Part shown: in pieces, positions 25,159 to 34,899 of the stretch | Position numbering within the stretch: position 1 is the first letter of the stretch | Layout of the letters: every line of letters begins with the position of its first letter | Assembly (NCBI GenBank): GCA_966250375.1 | Contig: CBINHE010000017.1 | Span: forward strand, 1 to 55,844 | Length of the DNA stretch: 55,844 nt | Reading direction: 5' to 3' | DNA from: CAMLDH01 sp966250375 | GTDB taxonomy: Bacteria > Pseudomonadota > Gammaproteobacteria > Burkholderiales > Burkholderiaceae_D | Made by a program: the position numbers and the translations under genes | Notes under the pieces: model-generated | The model's database searches: none | Told to the model about the DNA's origin: nothing | What the model saw: the letters and a program-made list of their open reading frames with translations, nothing else

Positions 25159-26115
25159 ATGCAAATTATTCTGCTGCACCCACGCTTTACAGCCAAATCG
25201 GTGACTTTGGACTCCAGACATATTCTGCTGGCCACATTAACATTCATCGCTGCCGTAATCATGGCTGCTTCGTTGCTTTATTACCTGACCTTGCGCCATG
25301 CTGCGAACATGAAATTGCCGTTCATGCAAGATGTGCTAGCTTCCGCTATACAGGACAACGCCAGTAAAAAAGACAAGTATGTAAAAGAAAATCTCGCCGC
25401 CATGGCGATGAAGTTGGGTGAAATGCAGGCGCAACTGATGCGCCTCGATGCCTTGGGTGAGCGGGTGCAGGGTCTGGCCGGTGTGAGGCCGGAAGAATTC
25501 AATTTCAAGGATAAACCGGGGCGCGGCGGGGTTGAGTCCGCCAGCGAGGGGCAGGACACGCGCGATCTAAGCATGAGTGAATTCCAGAATGCGCTGGATG
25601 CGCTGGCAAAGGATGTCGATCATCGCGCCGACTACATGAATGTGGTCGAAACGACCTTGATAAGCGACAAGATCAAGTCCAAGCTATTGCCCACAATTCA
25701 ACCGGTCAATGTCAGCTATAACGCGTCTGGCTTTGGCTGGCGGCTGGACCCGTTTACTGGCCGCAGTGCGTTTCATGAAGGGATTGATTTCGCATCGCCA
25801 ACCGGTACGCCGATTGTTGCTGCTGCGGGAGGCGTCGTGATCGCGGCGGAATATCATCACGATTACGGCAACATGCTGGAAATCGATCATGGCAACGATA
25901 TCGTTACGCGCTACGGCCATGCATCGAAGCTGCTGGTCAAGGTTGGCGATATCGTCAGACGCGGTCAGAATGTCGCTAACGTTGGTTCTACTGGTCGTTC
26001 GACCGGTGCTCACCTGCACTTTGAAGTACTGGTCAAAGGCATTCCGCAAAATCCGCACAAATTTCTCTCCGCTGGCGCCAATCAAGCCAAAACCACTATG
26101 CTCGCGTCCAAATAA
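25159..26115 (+). CDS. M23 family metallopeptidase, membrane-anchored
   Basis: A 318-residue probable peptidoglycan endopeptidase or LytM-type regulator. One membrane segment at about residues 23-45 anchors it in the inner membrane, with a coiled-coil-like periplasmic stretch at about 60-110. The peptidase domain covers about 190-305. The metal ligands are visible as FHEGIDFASP (H-x3-D) and HLHFEVL (H-x-H). The partner His is in VTRYGHASK. All residues expected for an active enzyme are present, unlike degenerate activators such as EnvC. GAGGAG precedes the ATG. It sits directly upstream of secA and may be involved in cell separation, consistent with the nearby division genes. Confidence 0.9.
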   Translation: MQIILLHPRFTAKSVTLDSRHILLATLTFIAAVIMAASLLYYLTLRHAANMKLPFMQDVLASAIQDNASKKDKYVKENLAAMAMKLGEMQAQLMRLDALGERVQGLAGVRPEEFNFKDKPGRGGVESASEGQDTRDLSMSEFQNALDALAKDVDHRADYMNVVETTLISDKIKSKLLPTIQPVNVSYNASGFGWRLDPFTGRSAFHEGIDFASPTGTPIVAAAGGVVIAAEYHHDYGNMLEIDHGNDIVTRYGHASKLLVKVGDIVRRGQNVANVGSTGRSTGAHLHFEVLVKGIPQNPHKFLSAGANQAKTTMLASK

Positions 26116-26379
26116 CGGCTGATTGCTACCTGCTGGCTGAACAAAAATAAATTCCGTTGGTCCAATTTAAATATGGATTTTTGCTGCCAGCAGAAATCTT
26201 GCTATTTCTGGGTGTACTTTGTTCCTCCTCTACGCTGCGTCATGAAACTATTGTTTCCTGGCTGATAACCTCAATCTTGTGGAGGGCAGCATGATAAAAT
26301 CCGCAATTTAGTCCAATTCCGACCCGATGCGCCATTTCACGCCTACGGGTTTTTTACGGTGCCTTTTTAGAATCCAAGC

Positions 26380-29145
26380 ATGTCATTACTGACCCAGATT
26401 TTCGGTAGTCGCAATCAGCGGCTGCTCAAGCAATATCAAAAAACTGTTCGCGAGATCAATGCACTGGAGCCCGCAATGGAGAAACTCTCCGATGCCCAGT
26501 TGCAGGCAAAGACACCGGAATTCAAAGAGCGGGTCGCCAAGGGGGCAGGACTGGACGACATTTTGCCGGAAGCATTTGCGGTGTGTCGCGAGGCGAGCAA
26601 GCGGGTGTTGAAGATGCGCCACTTCGACGTACAGTTAATGGGCGGCATGGCTCTGCATTTCGGCAAGATCGGCGAAATGGGAACCGGCGAAGGCAAGACC
26701 CTGATGGCAACCTTGCCTGCCTATCTGAATGCGCTGTCCGGCAAGGGCGTGCATGTCGTGACGGTCAACGATTATCTGGCGCAGCGCGATGCGGACTGGA
26801 TGGGCAAACTCTACGGCTGGCTGGGCTTGACCACCGGTATTAACCTGTCGCAAATGGAACACGATGCCAAACAGGTCGCCTATGCATCCGACATCACCTA
26901 CGGCACCAACAACGAATTCGGTTTTGACTACCTGCGCGATAACATGGTGTACGACGCGGGCGACCGTGTGCAGCGCAGCCTGAATTTTGCGATTGTCGAC
27001 GAGGTGGACTCGATCCTGATCGACGAGGCGAGAACGCCATTGATCATTTCCGGTCAGGCTGAAAATCACACCGACCTGTATCACAAAATCAATGAAGTAC
27101 CACCCTTGCTGACCTTGCAGATCGGTGAAGAAACACCAGACGGCAAAGGCAAGATTGAAGTGCCGGGCGATTACACCAAGGACGAGAAAGCGCATCAGGT
27201 ATTGCTGACCGAGGATGGTCACGAAAAGGCCGAGCAAATTCTCACGCGCATGGGCTTGCTGCCAGAAGGCGCGTCCTTGTACGATGCTGCCAACATCACG
27301 TTGATTCATCATTTGTATGCCGCGTTGCGCGCGCATACGCTGTACCACAAGGATCAGCAATACGTGGTGCAAAACGGCGAAATTGTCATCGTCGATGAAT
27401 TCACCGGCCGTTTGATGACAGGGCGCCGCTGGTCGGAAGGACTGCACCAGGCAGTCGAGGCCAAGGAGCATGTCAAGATACAAAACGAGAACCAGACGCT
27501 GGCTTCGATTACCTTCCAGAATTATTTCCGCATGTATGGCAAGCTGTCCGGCATGACCGGTACCGCGGATACGGAAGCGTACGAATTCCAGGAAATCTAT
27601 AGCCTGGAAACCGTCGTGATTCCGCCGAACCGGCCGAGCCAGCGCAAGGATCGCCAGGATCAGGTGTACAAATCCGCGCAAGAAAAATACAAGGCGATGC
27701 TGATCGATATTCAGGATTGCTACGAACGCGGGCAACCGGTCCTGGTTGGTACCACATCAATCGAGAATTCCGAATTGTTGTCGGGCATTCTCACCAATGC
27801 CAAACTGACGCATAACGTGTTGAATGCCAAGCAGCATGCGCGTGAAGCGGAAATCATTGCACAGGCAGGTCGTCCGAAAATGATCACGATTGCGACCAAC
27901 ATGGCCGGTCGTGGTACCGATATCGTATTGGGCGGTAATGTCGAAAAGCAGATCCAGATTATCGAGGCGGACGCCGGTCTGACCGAGACCGAGAAACAGC
28001 TCAAGGCGCAAAAGCTGCGCAACGAATGGCAATCACTGCACGACCACGTGGTCAATGCAGGCGGCTTGCATATCATCGGCACCGAGCGCCATGAGTCGCG
28101 TCGCGTCGATAACCAATTGCGTGGCCGTTCCGGCCGTCAGGGCGATCCGGGTTCGTCACGCTTCTATTTGTCGCTCGATGATCCGTTGCTGCGCATTTTC
28201 GCCGGTGACCGCGTGCGCGCGATCATGGACCGATTGAAGATGCCGGAAGGCGAACCGATCGAAGCCGGTATCGTGTCGCGTTCGATCGAATCCGCGCAGC
28301 GCAAGGTGGAAGCGCGCAACTTTGATATCCGCAAGCAATTGCTGGAATACGACGATGTCGCCAACGATCAGCGCAAGGTGATCTATCAGCAGCGCAATGA
28401 ACTGCTTGAGGCGCACGATGTTTCTGATTTGATCATATCGCTGCGGCACGGCGTATTCACCGATTTATTCCGCACTTATGTGCCGGCAGAGTCGATGGAA
28501 GAGCAGTGGGATATCAAGTCGCTGGAAGCGGCATTGGCCAATGAATGGCAGCTTGATGTACCGCTGTCCACCATGCTGATGGCCGAGCCGAACCTGACCG
28601 ATGAAGAATTGCTGGACCGCGTGTTGAGGGCAGCCGACGAATCCTATGACGCCAAGACCAGCGTCATCGGCAAGGAAGCCTTTGCCGGATTCGAGCGCAG
28701 CGTCATGCTGCAAGCCGTCGATACACATTGGCGCGAACATCTCGCAGCGCTCGATCATTTACGCCAAGGGATTCATTTGCGTGGCTATGCGCAGAAAAAT
28801 CCGAAACAGGAATATAAGCGCGAAGCATTTGCGCTGTTCGGCCAGATGCTCGACATGATCAAGAATGAAGTGGTCAAGATCGTGATGACGGTACGCGTAC
28901 AGTCGCGCGCGGAAATCGATGCGGCGGAAGAGGCGTTGGCGCAGTCACATGTCGAGAACGTGCATTTTCAGCACGCCGACTTCAATCCTGATGCGGCGCC
29001 GGAAGAATTGTTGGCGCCGACGGCAAATGCAGATGATGCAAGATCGCACCCGATGGTCAATGCAATGGCGAAAGTGGGGCGCAATGATCCGTGCCCATGC
29101 GGCAGCGGAAAGAAATACAAACAGTGCCACGGCAAGCTGGCGTAG
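26380..29145 (+). CDS. secA: Protein translocase ATPase SecA
   Basis: A 921-residue motor of the Sec pathway that pushes unfolded preproteins through SecYEG. Walker A MGTGEGKTLMA is at about residues 103-113, and the DEVDSILIDEARTP DEAD-like box is at about 208-221. The preprotein crosslinking domain follows (about 225-370). The second nucleotide domain has TNMAGRGTDIVLGGNVE and GRSGRQGDPGSSRFYLS. The C-terminal tail ends in the zinc motif CPCGSGKKYKQCH that binds SecB and phospholipids. No secM-like arrest gene precedes it; the 264-bp upstream region holds only a short inverted repeat (CTGCTGGC 26130-26137 / GCCAGCAG 26186-26193). It is monocistronic, ending in a clear terminator. Confidence 0.98.
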   Translation: MSLLTQIFGSRNQRLLKQYQKTVREINALEPAMEKLSDAQLQAKTPEFKERVAKGAGLDDILPEAFAVCREASKRVLKMRHFDVQLMGGMALHFGKIGEMGTGEGKTLMATLPAYLNALSGKGVHVVTVNDYLAQRDADWMGKLYGWLGLTTGINLSQMEHDAKQVAYASDITYGTNNEFGFDYLRDNMVYDAGDRVQRSLNFAIVDEVDSILIDEARTPLIISGQAENHTDLYHKINEVPPLLTLQIGEETPDGKGKIEVPGDYTKDEKAHQVLLTEDGHEKAEQILTRMGLLPEGASLYDAANITLIHHLYAALRAHTLYHKDQQYVVQNGEIVIVDEFTGRLMTGRRWSEGLHQAVEAKEHVKIQNENQTLASITFQNYFRMYGKLSGMTGTADTEAYEFQEIYSLETVVIPPNRPSQRKDRQDQVYKSAQEKYKAMLIDIQDCYERGQPVLVGTTSIENSELLSGILTNAKLTHNVLNAKQHAREAEIIAQAGRPKMITIATNMAGRGTDIVLGGNVEKQIQIIEADAGLTETEKQLKAQKLRNEWQSLHDHVVNAGGLHIIGTERHESRRVDNQLRGRSGRQGDPGSSRFYLSLDDPLLRIFAGDRVRAIMDRLKMPEGEPIEAGIVSRSIESAQRKVEARNFDIRKQLLEYDDVANDQRKVIYQQRNELLEAHDVSDLIISLRHGVFTDLFRTYVPAESMEEQWDIKSLEAALANEWQLDVPLSTMLMAEPNLTDEELLDRVLRAADESYDAKTSVIGKEAFAGFERSVMLQAVDTHWREHLAALDHLRQGIHLRGYAQKNPKQEYKREAFALFGQMLDMIKNEVVKIVMTVRVQSRAEIDAAEEALAQSHVENVHFQHADFNPDAAPEELLAPTANADDARSHPMVNAMAKVGRNDPCPCGSGKKYKQCHGKLA

Positions 29146-29173
29146 CGCCGGCCGGTCGCATTGTTTGAAAGAG

Positions 29174-29197
29174 GGGCAGGGAAACCTGCCCTTTTTA
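29174..29197 (+). terminator. Intrinsic terminator of secA
   Basis: GGGCAGG (29174-29180), GAAA tetraloop, CCTGCCC (29185-29191), then TTTTTATTTT. A textbook rho-independent terminator 28 bp after the secA stop codon. Confidence 0.95.
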
Positions 29198-29335
29198 TTT
29201 TGCAATCTTGCGACGCAATGACACTCAACTCCGCTGGGTCTTTGCTATCAACTTCTTGCGTGTTGCCGGCTTCAATTGCGGCCGATACGTTTACAATAGC
29301 GAGCTACTTTCACGCTATCACCTTATCAAATTTCT

Positions 29336-30574
29336 ATGGCCGTCAATTTCCCTCTTCCCATTGCCGCTAACCTGCATCCCGTCGCCGGTATCGAACTGGG
29401 CTACGCCGAGGCGGGCATACGCAAACCCAATCGCAAGGATGTGTTGGTGATGAAGCTGGCGCCAACCGCAACCGTGGCCGGCGTATTCACGACCAACCGC
29501 TTTTGCGCCGCACCGGTCCAGGTATGCAAGGCGCACCTGGAAGGCTTGCGTATTTCGGGTTCGCCGATTCGCGCATTGTTGGTCAACACAGGTAACGCCA
29601 ATGCCGGGACCGGCGAGGCAGGACTCGGGCACGCCAATGCGACCTGCGTTGCATTGGCGGATTTGCTGAGTTGCGAGCCATCACAAATTCTGCCGTTTTC
29701 GACCGGCGTCATTCTGGAGCCGTTACCAGTGGATCGCATCGTGGCCGGGTTGCCGCAGGCGATTACCAACCTGAAGGAAGACAACTGGTATAGCGCTGCC
29801 GAAGCGATCATGACCACTGATACCTTACCGAAGGCAGCATCGCGCAGGGTCACGATCAATGGCGAGTCAATCACGCTGACCGGCATCAGTAAAGGCGCCG
29901 GCATGATCAAGCCGAACATGGCAACCATGCTGGGTTTTATGGCGACTGACGCAAAGGTGTCGCAATCGGTGCTGGATCACCTGGTAAAAGAGGCCGCAGA
30001 CAAGTCGTTCAATTGCATTACGATCGATGGCGACACGTCAACCAATGATTCTTTCATGCTGATTGCCACCGGTGCCGCGCAACTTGAAGTGACCGAGATC
30101 GATTCGCCGGAATATGCGGCGTTGTCGGCAGCGGTGATCGGTCTGTCGCAGGATCTGGCGCAGATGATCGTGCGTGACGGTGAAGGCGCAACCAAGTTCA
30201 TCACCATCACCGTGGAGCAGGGGACGAGCGTCGAGGAATGCCGCAAGATTGCCTATTCGATCGGTCACTCGCCTCTGGTGAAAACCGCCTTTTTTGCGTC
30301 CGATCCCAACCTTGGCCGCATCCTTGCTGCGATCGGTTATGCGGACGTCGCCGACCTCGACGTGACCAAACTGAACTTGTACCTGGATGATGTGTGGGTT
30401 GCCAGGAACGGCGGGCGCAATCCCGATTATCAGGAAGCAGATGGACAACGCGTGATGAAACAAAGTGAAATTACTGTGCGCGTCAAGCTGGACCGTGGCG
30501 ATGCGGCAGCGACAATTTGGACCTGCGATCTGTCGCATGAATATGTGACGATCAATGCAGATTATCGATCCTGA
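29336..30574 (+). CDS. argJ: Bifunctional glutamate N-acetyltransferase / N-acetylglutamate synthase ArgJ
   Basis: A 412-residue enzyme of the cyclic arginine pathway. It moves the acetyl group from N-acetylornithine to glutamate and, in the bifunctional form, can also use acetyl-CoA. It is made as a precursor that cleaves itself before a threonine: the segment KGAGMIKPNMATMLGF places the new N-terminal Thr near residue 200. Other family segments are ALLVNTGNANAGTG (about 81-94), DGDTSTNDSF and FASDPNLGRILAAIG. The final residues HEYVTINADYRS are the conserved C-terminus. A 138-bp gap after the secA terminator should hold its promoter (TACAAT at 29292-29297 is a candidate -10). The downstream ATPase follows after 5 bp. 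Confidence 0.96.
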   Translation: MAVNFPLPIAANLHPVAGIELGYAEAGIRKPNRKDVLVMKLAPTATVAGVFTTNRFCAAPVQVCKAHLEGLRISGSPIRALLVNTGNANAGTGEAGLGHANATCVALADLLSCEPSQILPFSTGVILEPLPVDRIVAGLPQAITNLKEDNWYSAAEAIMTTDTLPKAASRRVTINGESITLTGISKGAGMIKPNMATMLGFMATDAKVSQSVLDHLVKEAADKSFNCITIDGDTSTNDSFMLIATGAAQLEVTEIDSPEYAALSAAVIGLSQDLAQMIVRDGEGATKFITITVEQGTSVEECRKIAYSIGHSPLVKTAFFASDPNLGRILAAIGYADVADLDVTKLNLYLDDVWVARNGGRNPDYQEADGQRVMKQSEITVRVKLDRGDAAATIWTCDLSHEYVTINADYRS

Positions 30575-30579
30575 TAACG

Positions 30580-31452
30580 ATGACGCAATTAGACCAATTT
30601 CTCGTACGTGCGGAAGCATTGCTCGGCCGCCTGGAAGCGCTGTTGCCCCACACGGCAACGGAGCCGGATTGGAAAAACGGTATCGCATTCCGTTGGCGCA
30701 AACGCAGTGGCAAGGACAGTCGCGGCTATTTGCAGGGGGTAGCGCACATCGCGCCTATTACCTTGTCCGATTTGCACAATGTCGACGTGCAAAAGCAGCA
30801 GATCGAGCAAAACACCCGGCAGTTCGTACAAGGTTTGCCGGCGAATAATGTGCTGCTGACCGGCGCGCGCGGCACCGGCAAGTCGTCATTGATCAAGGCC
30901 TGTCTGAACCAATTCGCCGCGCAGGGGTTGCGTCTGATCGAGGTCGACAAGGATGATCTGGCGGATTTACCGGATATCGTTGATCTGGTTGCGGCGCGGC
31001 CCGAGCGCTTCATTGTCTTTTGTGACGACCTGTCGTTCGAGGAGGGCGAGAGCGGCTACAAGGCGTTGAAGGTTGCATTGGACGGTAGCATTTCCGCACA
31101 ATCGGACAACGTACTGATTTACGCCACATCCAATCGCCGGCATCTGATGCCGGAGCGTATGTCGGACAACGCAACATATACGCATACCGACGATGGCGAT
31201 TTGCATCCGAGCGAAACGGTCGAAGAAAAGATTTCACTATCCGAGCGCTTCGGATTGTGGGTGTCGTTTTACCCATTCAAGCAGACCGACTACCTCGACA
31301 TCGTTGCGCATTGGCTGGGCCACTTCGGCTGCAATGCGGTGCAAATTGAAGAGGCGAAAGGTGATGCATTGCGCTGGGCATTGCAGCGTGGTTCGCGGTC
31401 CGGGCGCGTGGCATGGCAATTTGCCAAGGACCATGCCGGCAAGATGAAATAG
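30580..31452 (+). CDS. DUF815 family AAA+ ATPase
   Basis: A 290-residue ATP-binding protein of the DUF815 group. Walker A TGARGTGKSSLIKA is at about residues 90-103. The Walker B strand is RFIVFCDDLSFEEGE (about 142-156), the sensor-1 region VLIYATSNRRHLMPERM lies at about 180-196, and the C-terminal GRVAWQFAKDH is typical. The cellular role of the family is not established. In betaproteobacteria the gene is commonly next to argJ or mutT, as here, five bases after argJ, which suggests co-transcription. Cytoplasmic location is inferred. Confidence 0.88.
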   Translation: MTQLDQFLVRAEALLGRLEALLPHTATEPDWKNGIAFRWRKRSGKDSRGYLQGVAHIAPITLSDLHNVDVQKQQIEQNTRQFVQGLPANNVLLTGARGTGKSSLIKACLNQFAAQGLRLIEVDKDDLADLPDIVDLVAARPERFIVFCDDLSFEEGESGYKALKVALDGSISAQSDNVLIYATSNRRHLMPERMSDNATYTHTDDGDLHPSETVEEKISLSERFGLWVSFYPFKQTDYLDIVAHWLGHFGCNAVQIEEAKGDALRWALQRGSRSGRVAWQFAKDHAGKMK

Positions 31453-31488
31453 TCCTGTTTCCATCAACACCTCCACCTACATCTCTTC

Positions 31489-31899
31489 ATGTCCAAACTT
31501 TCCACGCTTCCCATTGACGTCGCCGTCGGCATCCTCATGCGACCGAATGGCGACGTATTGCTGGGTCAGCGGCCGACGGGCAAACCGTATGCGGGTTATT
31601 GGGAATTCCCAGGGGGCAAGGTCGAGGCGAATGAGTCAATCCTTGACGCGCTCAAGCGTGAATTCATCGAGGAATTGGGTGTGCAGCTTGTCTCCGCAGA
31701 GCCGTGGTGCGGTGTCGAGCATGTTTATCCGCATGCGCATGTGCGCCTGCATTTCTACGTTAGCCGGGACTGGCGCGGCGAGCCGCAAAGCCTGGAGAGC
31801 CAAGCATTTGCATGGCAGGGAGAGGTGGATGTCGAGCCATTGTTGCCTGCAACCATCCCCCTGATTGAATGGTTGGATAAGCTGCGGTATGGCCGCTGA
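31489..31899 (+). CDS. mutT: Nudix hydrolase, 8-oxo-dGTP diphosphatase MutT-like
   Basis: A 136-residue Nudix enzyme expected to remove 8-oxo-dGTP from the nucleotide pool and so prevent A:T to C:G transversions. The Nudix box runs from GGKVEANESILDAL to KREFIEELGV at about residues 38-61 and fits G-x5-E-x7-R-E-x2-E-E-x-G. The N-terminus VAVGILMRPNGDVLLGQRP and the downstream WEFPGGK are typical for MutT. It follows the DUF815 ATPase by 36 bp and is convergent with yacG. The short end, 136 residues, means no thiamine-phosphate-synthase-like extension as in some relatives. Confidence 0.92.
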   Translation: MSKLSTLPIDVAVGILMRPNGDVLLGQRPTGKPYAGYWEFPGGKVEANESILDALKREFIEELGVQLVSAEPWCGVEHVYPHAHVRLHFYVSRDWRGEPQSLESQAFAWQGEVDVEPLLPATIPLIEWLDKLRYGR

Positions 31900-32151
31900 G
31901 CGCGAGCAGTCAAAATTTGATACAACTTAAGCAGCTTTTGGCACCGCGTTCTACGGCATCGTGCCGGTGGCCGGTGCAGAAAACTCGATGCAGCCTGTTG
32001 TGGTGCGCCTGCAGGCAAAAATATCCAGACCAGAACCATCGCAACGGTAACCGCATCGGTTACAGAGTCACTATCGCGCATCTCGCCACAGCCGCCCATG
32101 GCGTGCGGTCCGGTTGCGTGACAGCCGGCGAAAGGCGCTGGATTCGCGTTA
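31900..32151. other. Intergenic region between convergent mutT and yacG
   Basis: No gene is supported. A perfect hairpin GTAACCG-cat-CGGTTAC lies at 32047-32063 without a T-run on either side. It could mark the shared transcript end, but it is not a classical intrinsic terminator. Confidence 0.35.
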
Positions 32152-32343
32152 CTACTGTTGCGAGGAAATGCTGTCGTCGTCAGAATCTTCAGACGGATTG
32201 ACGGCCGGAATGGTGTATTTTTCCTCGGCCCACGCCCCTAGGTCGATTTGTTTACATCGCTCGGAACAGAAGGGGCGATACTTGTTTTTTTCCGACCATT
32301 CGACTTTTTTGCCACAGGTAGGGCAATCGACTATCGTTGCCAT
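32152..32343 (-). CDS. yacG: DNA gyrase inhibitor YacG
   Basis: A 63-residue zinc protein that binds GyrB and inhibits gyrase in characterised members. The four zinc ligands are visible as CPTCGKKV (Cys7, Cys10) and CSERCKQID (Cys26, Cys30). WSEKNKYRPFCSERC and the DLGAWAEEKYTIP segment are family hallmarks. The acidic C-terminal tail (SEDSDDD) is typical and disordered. It follows zapD in the same direction, separated by 87 bp. The arrangement coaE-zapD-yacG is standard in beta- and gammaproteobacteria. Confidence 0.95.
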   Translation of the reverse strand: MATIVDCPTCGKKVEWSEKNKYRPFCSERCKQIDLGAWAEEKYTIPAVNPSEDSDDDSISSQQ

Positions 32344-32430
32344 ATTTTATGCATTGGTTGGGGACCGAGTGTCGCGCCCTTCAAGAGTCGCGCTCAATTC
32401 GGTCCGATGAGAAGAGTTAATGTCAGTAAT

Positions 32431-33186
32431 TCAAAAATTACAAAGAGTAAGTTCGAACGGGGCGTCACCCTCGTAAGGCTTCGCCTTCATGTCACCGCCC
32501 TGAGAAGTGAAGCGCACCCACAACATATACTTGTTGGCCGATATTTCAGGGATCATACTCGGCGCATCATCAATTGTCAGACGCAGCATCTGGTACACCT
32601 TGCCCTGCAACATCTGCTGATAGCTGCCAGCCTGCGCAATCATTTTAGTCGGATGGCCGGATTCGCGCAGCAAGCGCAATACCATGCCGATTGCATCGAA
32701 CAGCGGCGCAAGCGGTGCAAACCAGTTGGAAATATCGGCAAAACGCTGCTCGGCGGAGCGGTGTTGCCACGCATAGTAGGACGGTAAATCGAATTCGCAG
32801 GCGCCGCCCGGAATGATGGTGCGGCCGCGTATGCTCATCAGCCATTCATTGTCGCGCACATGTTGCCCGGTTTTGCCTTGGGATGCCATTAATGCCGAAC
32901 TGATCCGGTCAACGTCGGCCAGGATCGTATCGAGCATGGTGACTCGCACATTGGGATGGGATTTAAAACCCAGCAAGGTCTGCTTTTGGCGTTCCAGTTC
33001 TTGTAGCAGGTCGGATTTGAGGTCGGCGCGACCAGCCACTTCAAGCATTTCGAAAATCGTCGATAGTGCTATATGGTGTTGCTGCGGATGCTGTTGATGC
33101 AGGAAGTACGAGAATTTCTCGTGCAGGTCTTCCAGCCGCAACAAGGTGCGAATACGCTCGTTGAAAGGGTATTCGTAAACGATCAA
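32431..33186 (-). CDS. zapD: Cell division protein ZapD
   Basis: A 251-residue cytoplasmic protein that binds the FtsZ C-terminal tail and bundles Z-ring filaments. The start YEYPFNERIRTLLRLEDL (about 4-21) is the family signature. The helical domain runs to about residue 115, and the beta domain contains the conserved basic-patch segment and WLMSIRGRTIIPGG (about 115-128) followed by CEFDLPSYYAW. It sits between coaE (177 bp away) and yacG. It links functionally to ftsZ at the other end of the window. Confidence 0.94.
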   Translation of the reverse strand: MIVYEYPFNERIRTLLRLEDLHEKFSYFLHQQHPQQHHIALSTIFEMLEVAGRADLKSDLLQELERQKQTLLGFKSHPNVRVTMLDTILADVDRISSALMASQGKTGQHVRDNEWLMSIRGRTIIPGGACEFDLPSYYAWQHRSAEQRFADISNWFAPLAPLFDAIGMVLRLLRESGHPTKMIAQAGSYQQMLQGKVYQMLRLTIDDAPSMIPEISANKYMLWVRFTSQGGDMKAKPYEGDAPFELTLCNF

Positions 33187-33362
33187 AGTAGCATCCCTTT
33201 AAAGTTGAACTGGGCAGTATTCATTTGGCACGAAATCTTTATTGAATCGTGTCCTATTCTCATCCTCGCCCTACGGGAGGGATAAAAGTGAGAGGATGCG
33301 GCTCCGTATCTATTCGTGCCGTATCAATATAGTTACGTGATTCTGACCGAAGCGGCAAGAAA

Positions 33363-34028
33363 TTACAAATTTTGCGGATTTTTTGTGCTATTAACGCGCG
33401 CTAATGCGCAATACAGTGCGTGCAAACGTTCAATCTGAGGTATCAGCGCCACAGGCGCGGCGTCATTGACAATCACATCGTCTGCCACAGCGAGCCTGGC
33501 CTCGCGCGATATCTGGGCTGCCATGATGGCGCGAACCTGTGGTTCGGTCAGTCCGCTGCGACGCATCACCCGCTGAATTTGCAATTGCTCCGGGCAGTCG
33601 ATCACCAATACCCGCGTTACCATTTGCTGCCATGTGCCCGACTCGATCAGTAGCGGAATCACGAACAGCAGATAGTCGCCCTGCGCCTGCGTTGCGGTAC
33701 GCTCGGCCTCGCTGCGGATCAATGGGTGCAGGATCGATTCCAATGCCATTTTTGCAGGGGGGTCGGCAAATACCCGTGCGCGCATTTTGGCGCGATCCAT
33801 TGCGCCGTCAGCGGCGAAAAATTCATCGCCAAACCTGGCCCGGATGGCCGGGATCGCAGCACCTTCGGGTACCGTCAATTGATGCGCGATTTGGTCCGTA
33901 TCGATCACGGCAACACCACGGTCTGCGAACATATCCGCAACAGTGGTCTTGCCGCATCCAATGCCGCCGGTCAAGCCTATGGAAAATCGCCCTATGCGCG
34001 ATGGGCCAGCCGACGCAATCTTCCCCAT
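33363..34028 (-). CDS. coaE: Dephospho-CoA kinase CoaE
   Basis: A 221-residue cytoplasmic kinase that phosphorylates the 3'-OH of dephospho-CoA in the last step of CoA synthesis. The P-loop is GLTGGIGCGKTTVADMF (about residues 16-32), followed by VIDTDQIAHQL, then RARVFADP and HPLIRSEAER. The frame is open 41 codons upstream, inside pilD. ATG 34028 was chosen because it lies four bases after the pilD stop and about 15 residues before the P-loop; the upstream part has no CoaE similarity. The C-terminal STKNPQNL is short and variable. Confidence 0.94.
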   Translation of the reverse strand: MGKIASAGPSRIGRFSIGLTGGIGCGKTTVADMFADRGVAVIDTDQIAHQLTVPEGAAIPAIRARFGDEFFAADGAMDRAKMRARVFADPPAKMALESILHPLIRSEAERTATQAQGDYLLFVIPLLIESGTWQQMVTRVLVIDCPEQLQIQRVMRRSGLTEPQVRAIMAAQISREARLAVADDVIVNDAAPVALIPQIERLHALYCALARVNSTKNPQNL

Positions 34029-34032
34029 GTTG

Positions 34033-34899
34033 TTACGACACGTATCCGAGATAGGTTTGTGCAATCGTTTTGCCGTACAAAAGGGCAAGCATGCCGGCTG
34101 CAGCCAGATAGGGACCAAACGGAATTGGATTGTCACGCCCGTGCTTGGCAAACACGATCAAAGCAATACCGACCACTGCACCGACCGCCGAAGACAGCAA
34201 AACAATCACCGGCAGCATCTTCCAGCCAAGCCACGCACCGAGTGCCGCCAGCAGTTTGAAATCGCCATAGCCCATCCCTTCCTTGCCTGTTGCCAGCTTG
34301 AAGATCCAATAGATCGACCACAAGGAGAGGTAGCCGGCCGCCGCGCCGATGACAGCTTCAGGCAGCGTTGCAAACGTGCCGTTGATGTTGATCAGCAAAC
34401 CACACCAGAGCAACAGAAAGGTTAAATCGTCCGGCAGCAATTGTGTATCGGCATCGATGAAGGTCATCGCGATCAGCAGGTACGTAAAGACGAGCGTTGC
34501 CAGTCCGGCAAAGCCGCTGCCAAAGCGCCAGACCAAAAGTGCGGATAACGCACCGGTCAACACTTCGACAATCGGATAACGGGCTGAAATAGGCGCTTTG
34601 CATTTGACGCATTTGCCTTTCAAAAGCAAATAGCTGATGACCGGCACGTTCTCCCATGCCGCGATTTGGTGGTTGCAGTGCGGGCACGCGGAGCGCGGCA
34701 TTACCAGATTGTAGCGGTCGGTATGCGGCAGCGGTTTGCCGCTTTCATGGGCGACATAATTGTCGGATTCGCGCTGCATCATTTTCGGCAGGCGATGGAT
34801 GACGACATTAAGAAAACTGCCGATCATTAACCCAAACAGTCCGGCAATCGCGGTCGGAAAAACGCTGCCGGGTGTGGCAAACAAGAGTAAATCAAGCAT
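34033..34899 (-). CDS. pilD: Prepilin peptidase / N-methyltransferase PilD
   Basis: A 288-residue polytopic inner-membrane aspartic protease that cleaves type IV prepilin leaders and methylates the new N-terminus. The N-terminal methylase segment has GSFLNVVIHRLP, and the zinc cysteines are CPHCNHQI (about 72-79) and CVKCKAPISARYP (about 97-109). The two catalytic aspartates are in FIDADTQLLPD (about 147-157) and GYGDFKLLAALG (about 209-220). About seven to eight membrane segments are visible. It overlaps the last base of pilC and is four bases from coaE, so pilB-pilC-pilD-coaE probably form an operon. Confidence 0.95.
   Translation of the reverse strand: MLDLLLFATPGSVFPTAIAGLFGLMIGSFLNVVIHRLPKMMQRESDNYVAHESGKPLPHTDRYNLVMPRSACPHCNHQIAAWENVPVISYLLLKGKCVKCKAPISARYPIVEVLTGALSALLVWRFGSGFAGLATLVFTYLLIAMTFIDADTQLLPDDLTFLLLWCGLLININGTFATLPEAVIGAAAGYLSLWSIYWIFKLATGKEGMGYGDFKLLAALGAWLGWKMLPVIVLLSSAVGAVVGIALIVFAKHGRDNPIPFGPYLAAAGMLALLYGKTIAQTYLGYVS

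Noticed and set aside
26116..26379. secM-like arrest gene upstream of secA
   Set aside because: No short frame with a signal peptide or arrest-like motif is present; the space holds only a weak inverted repeat.
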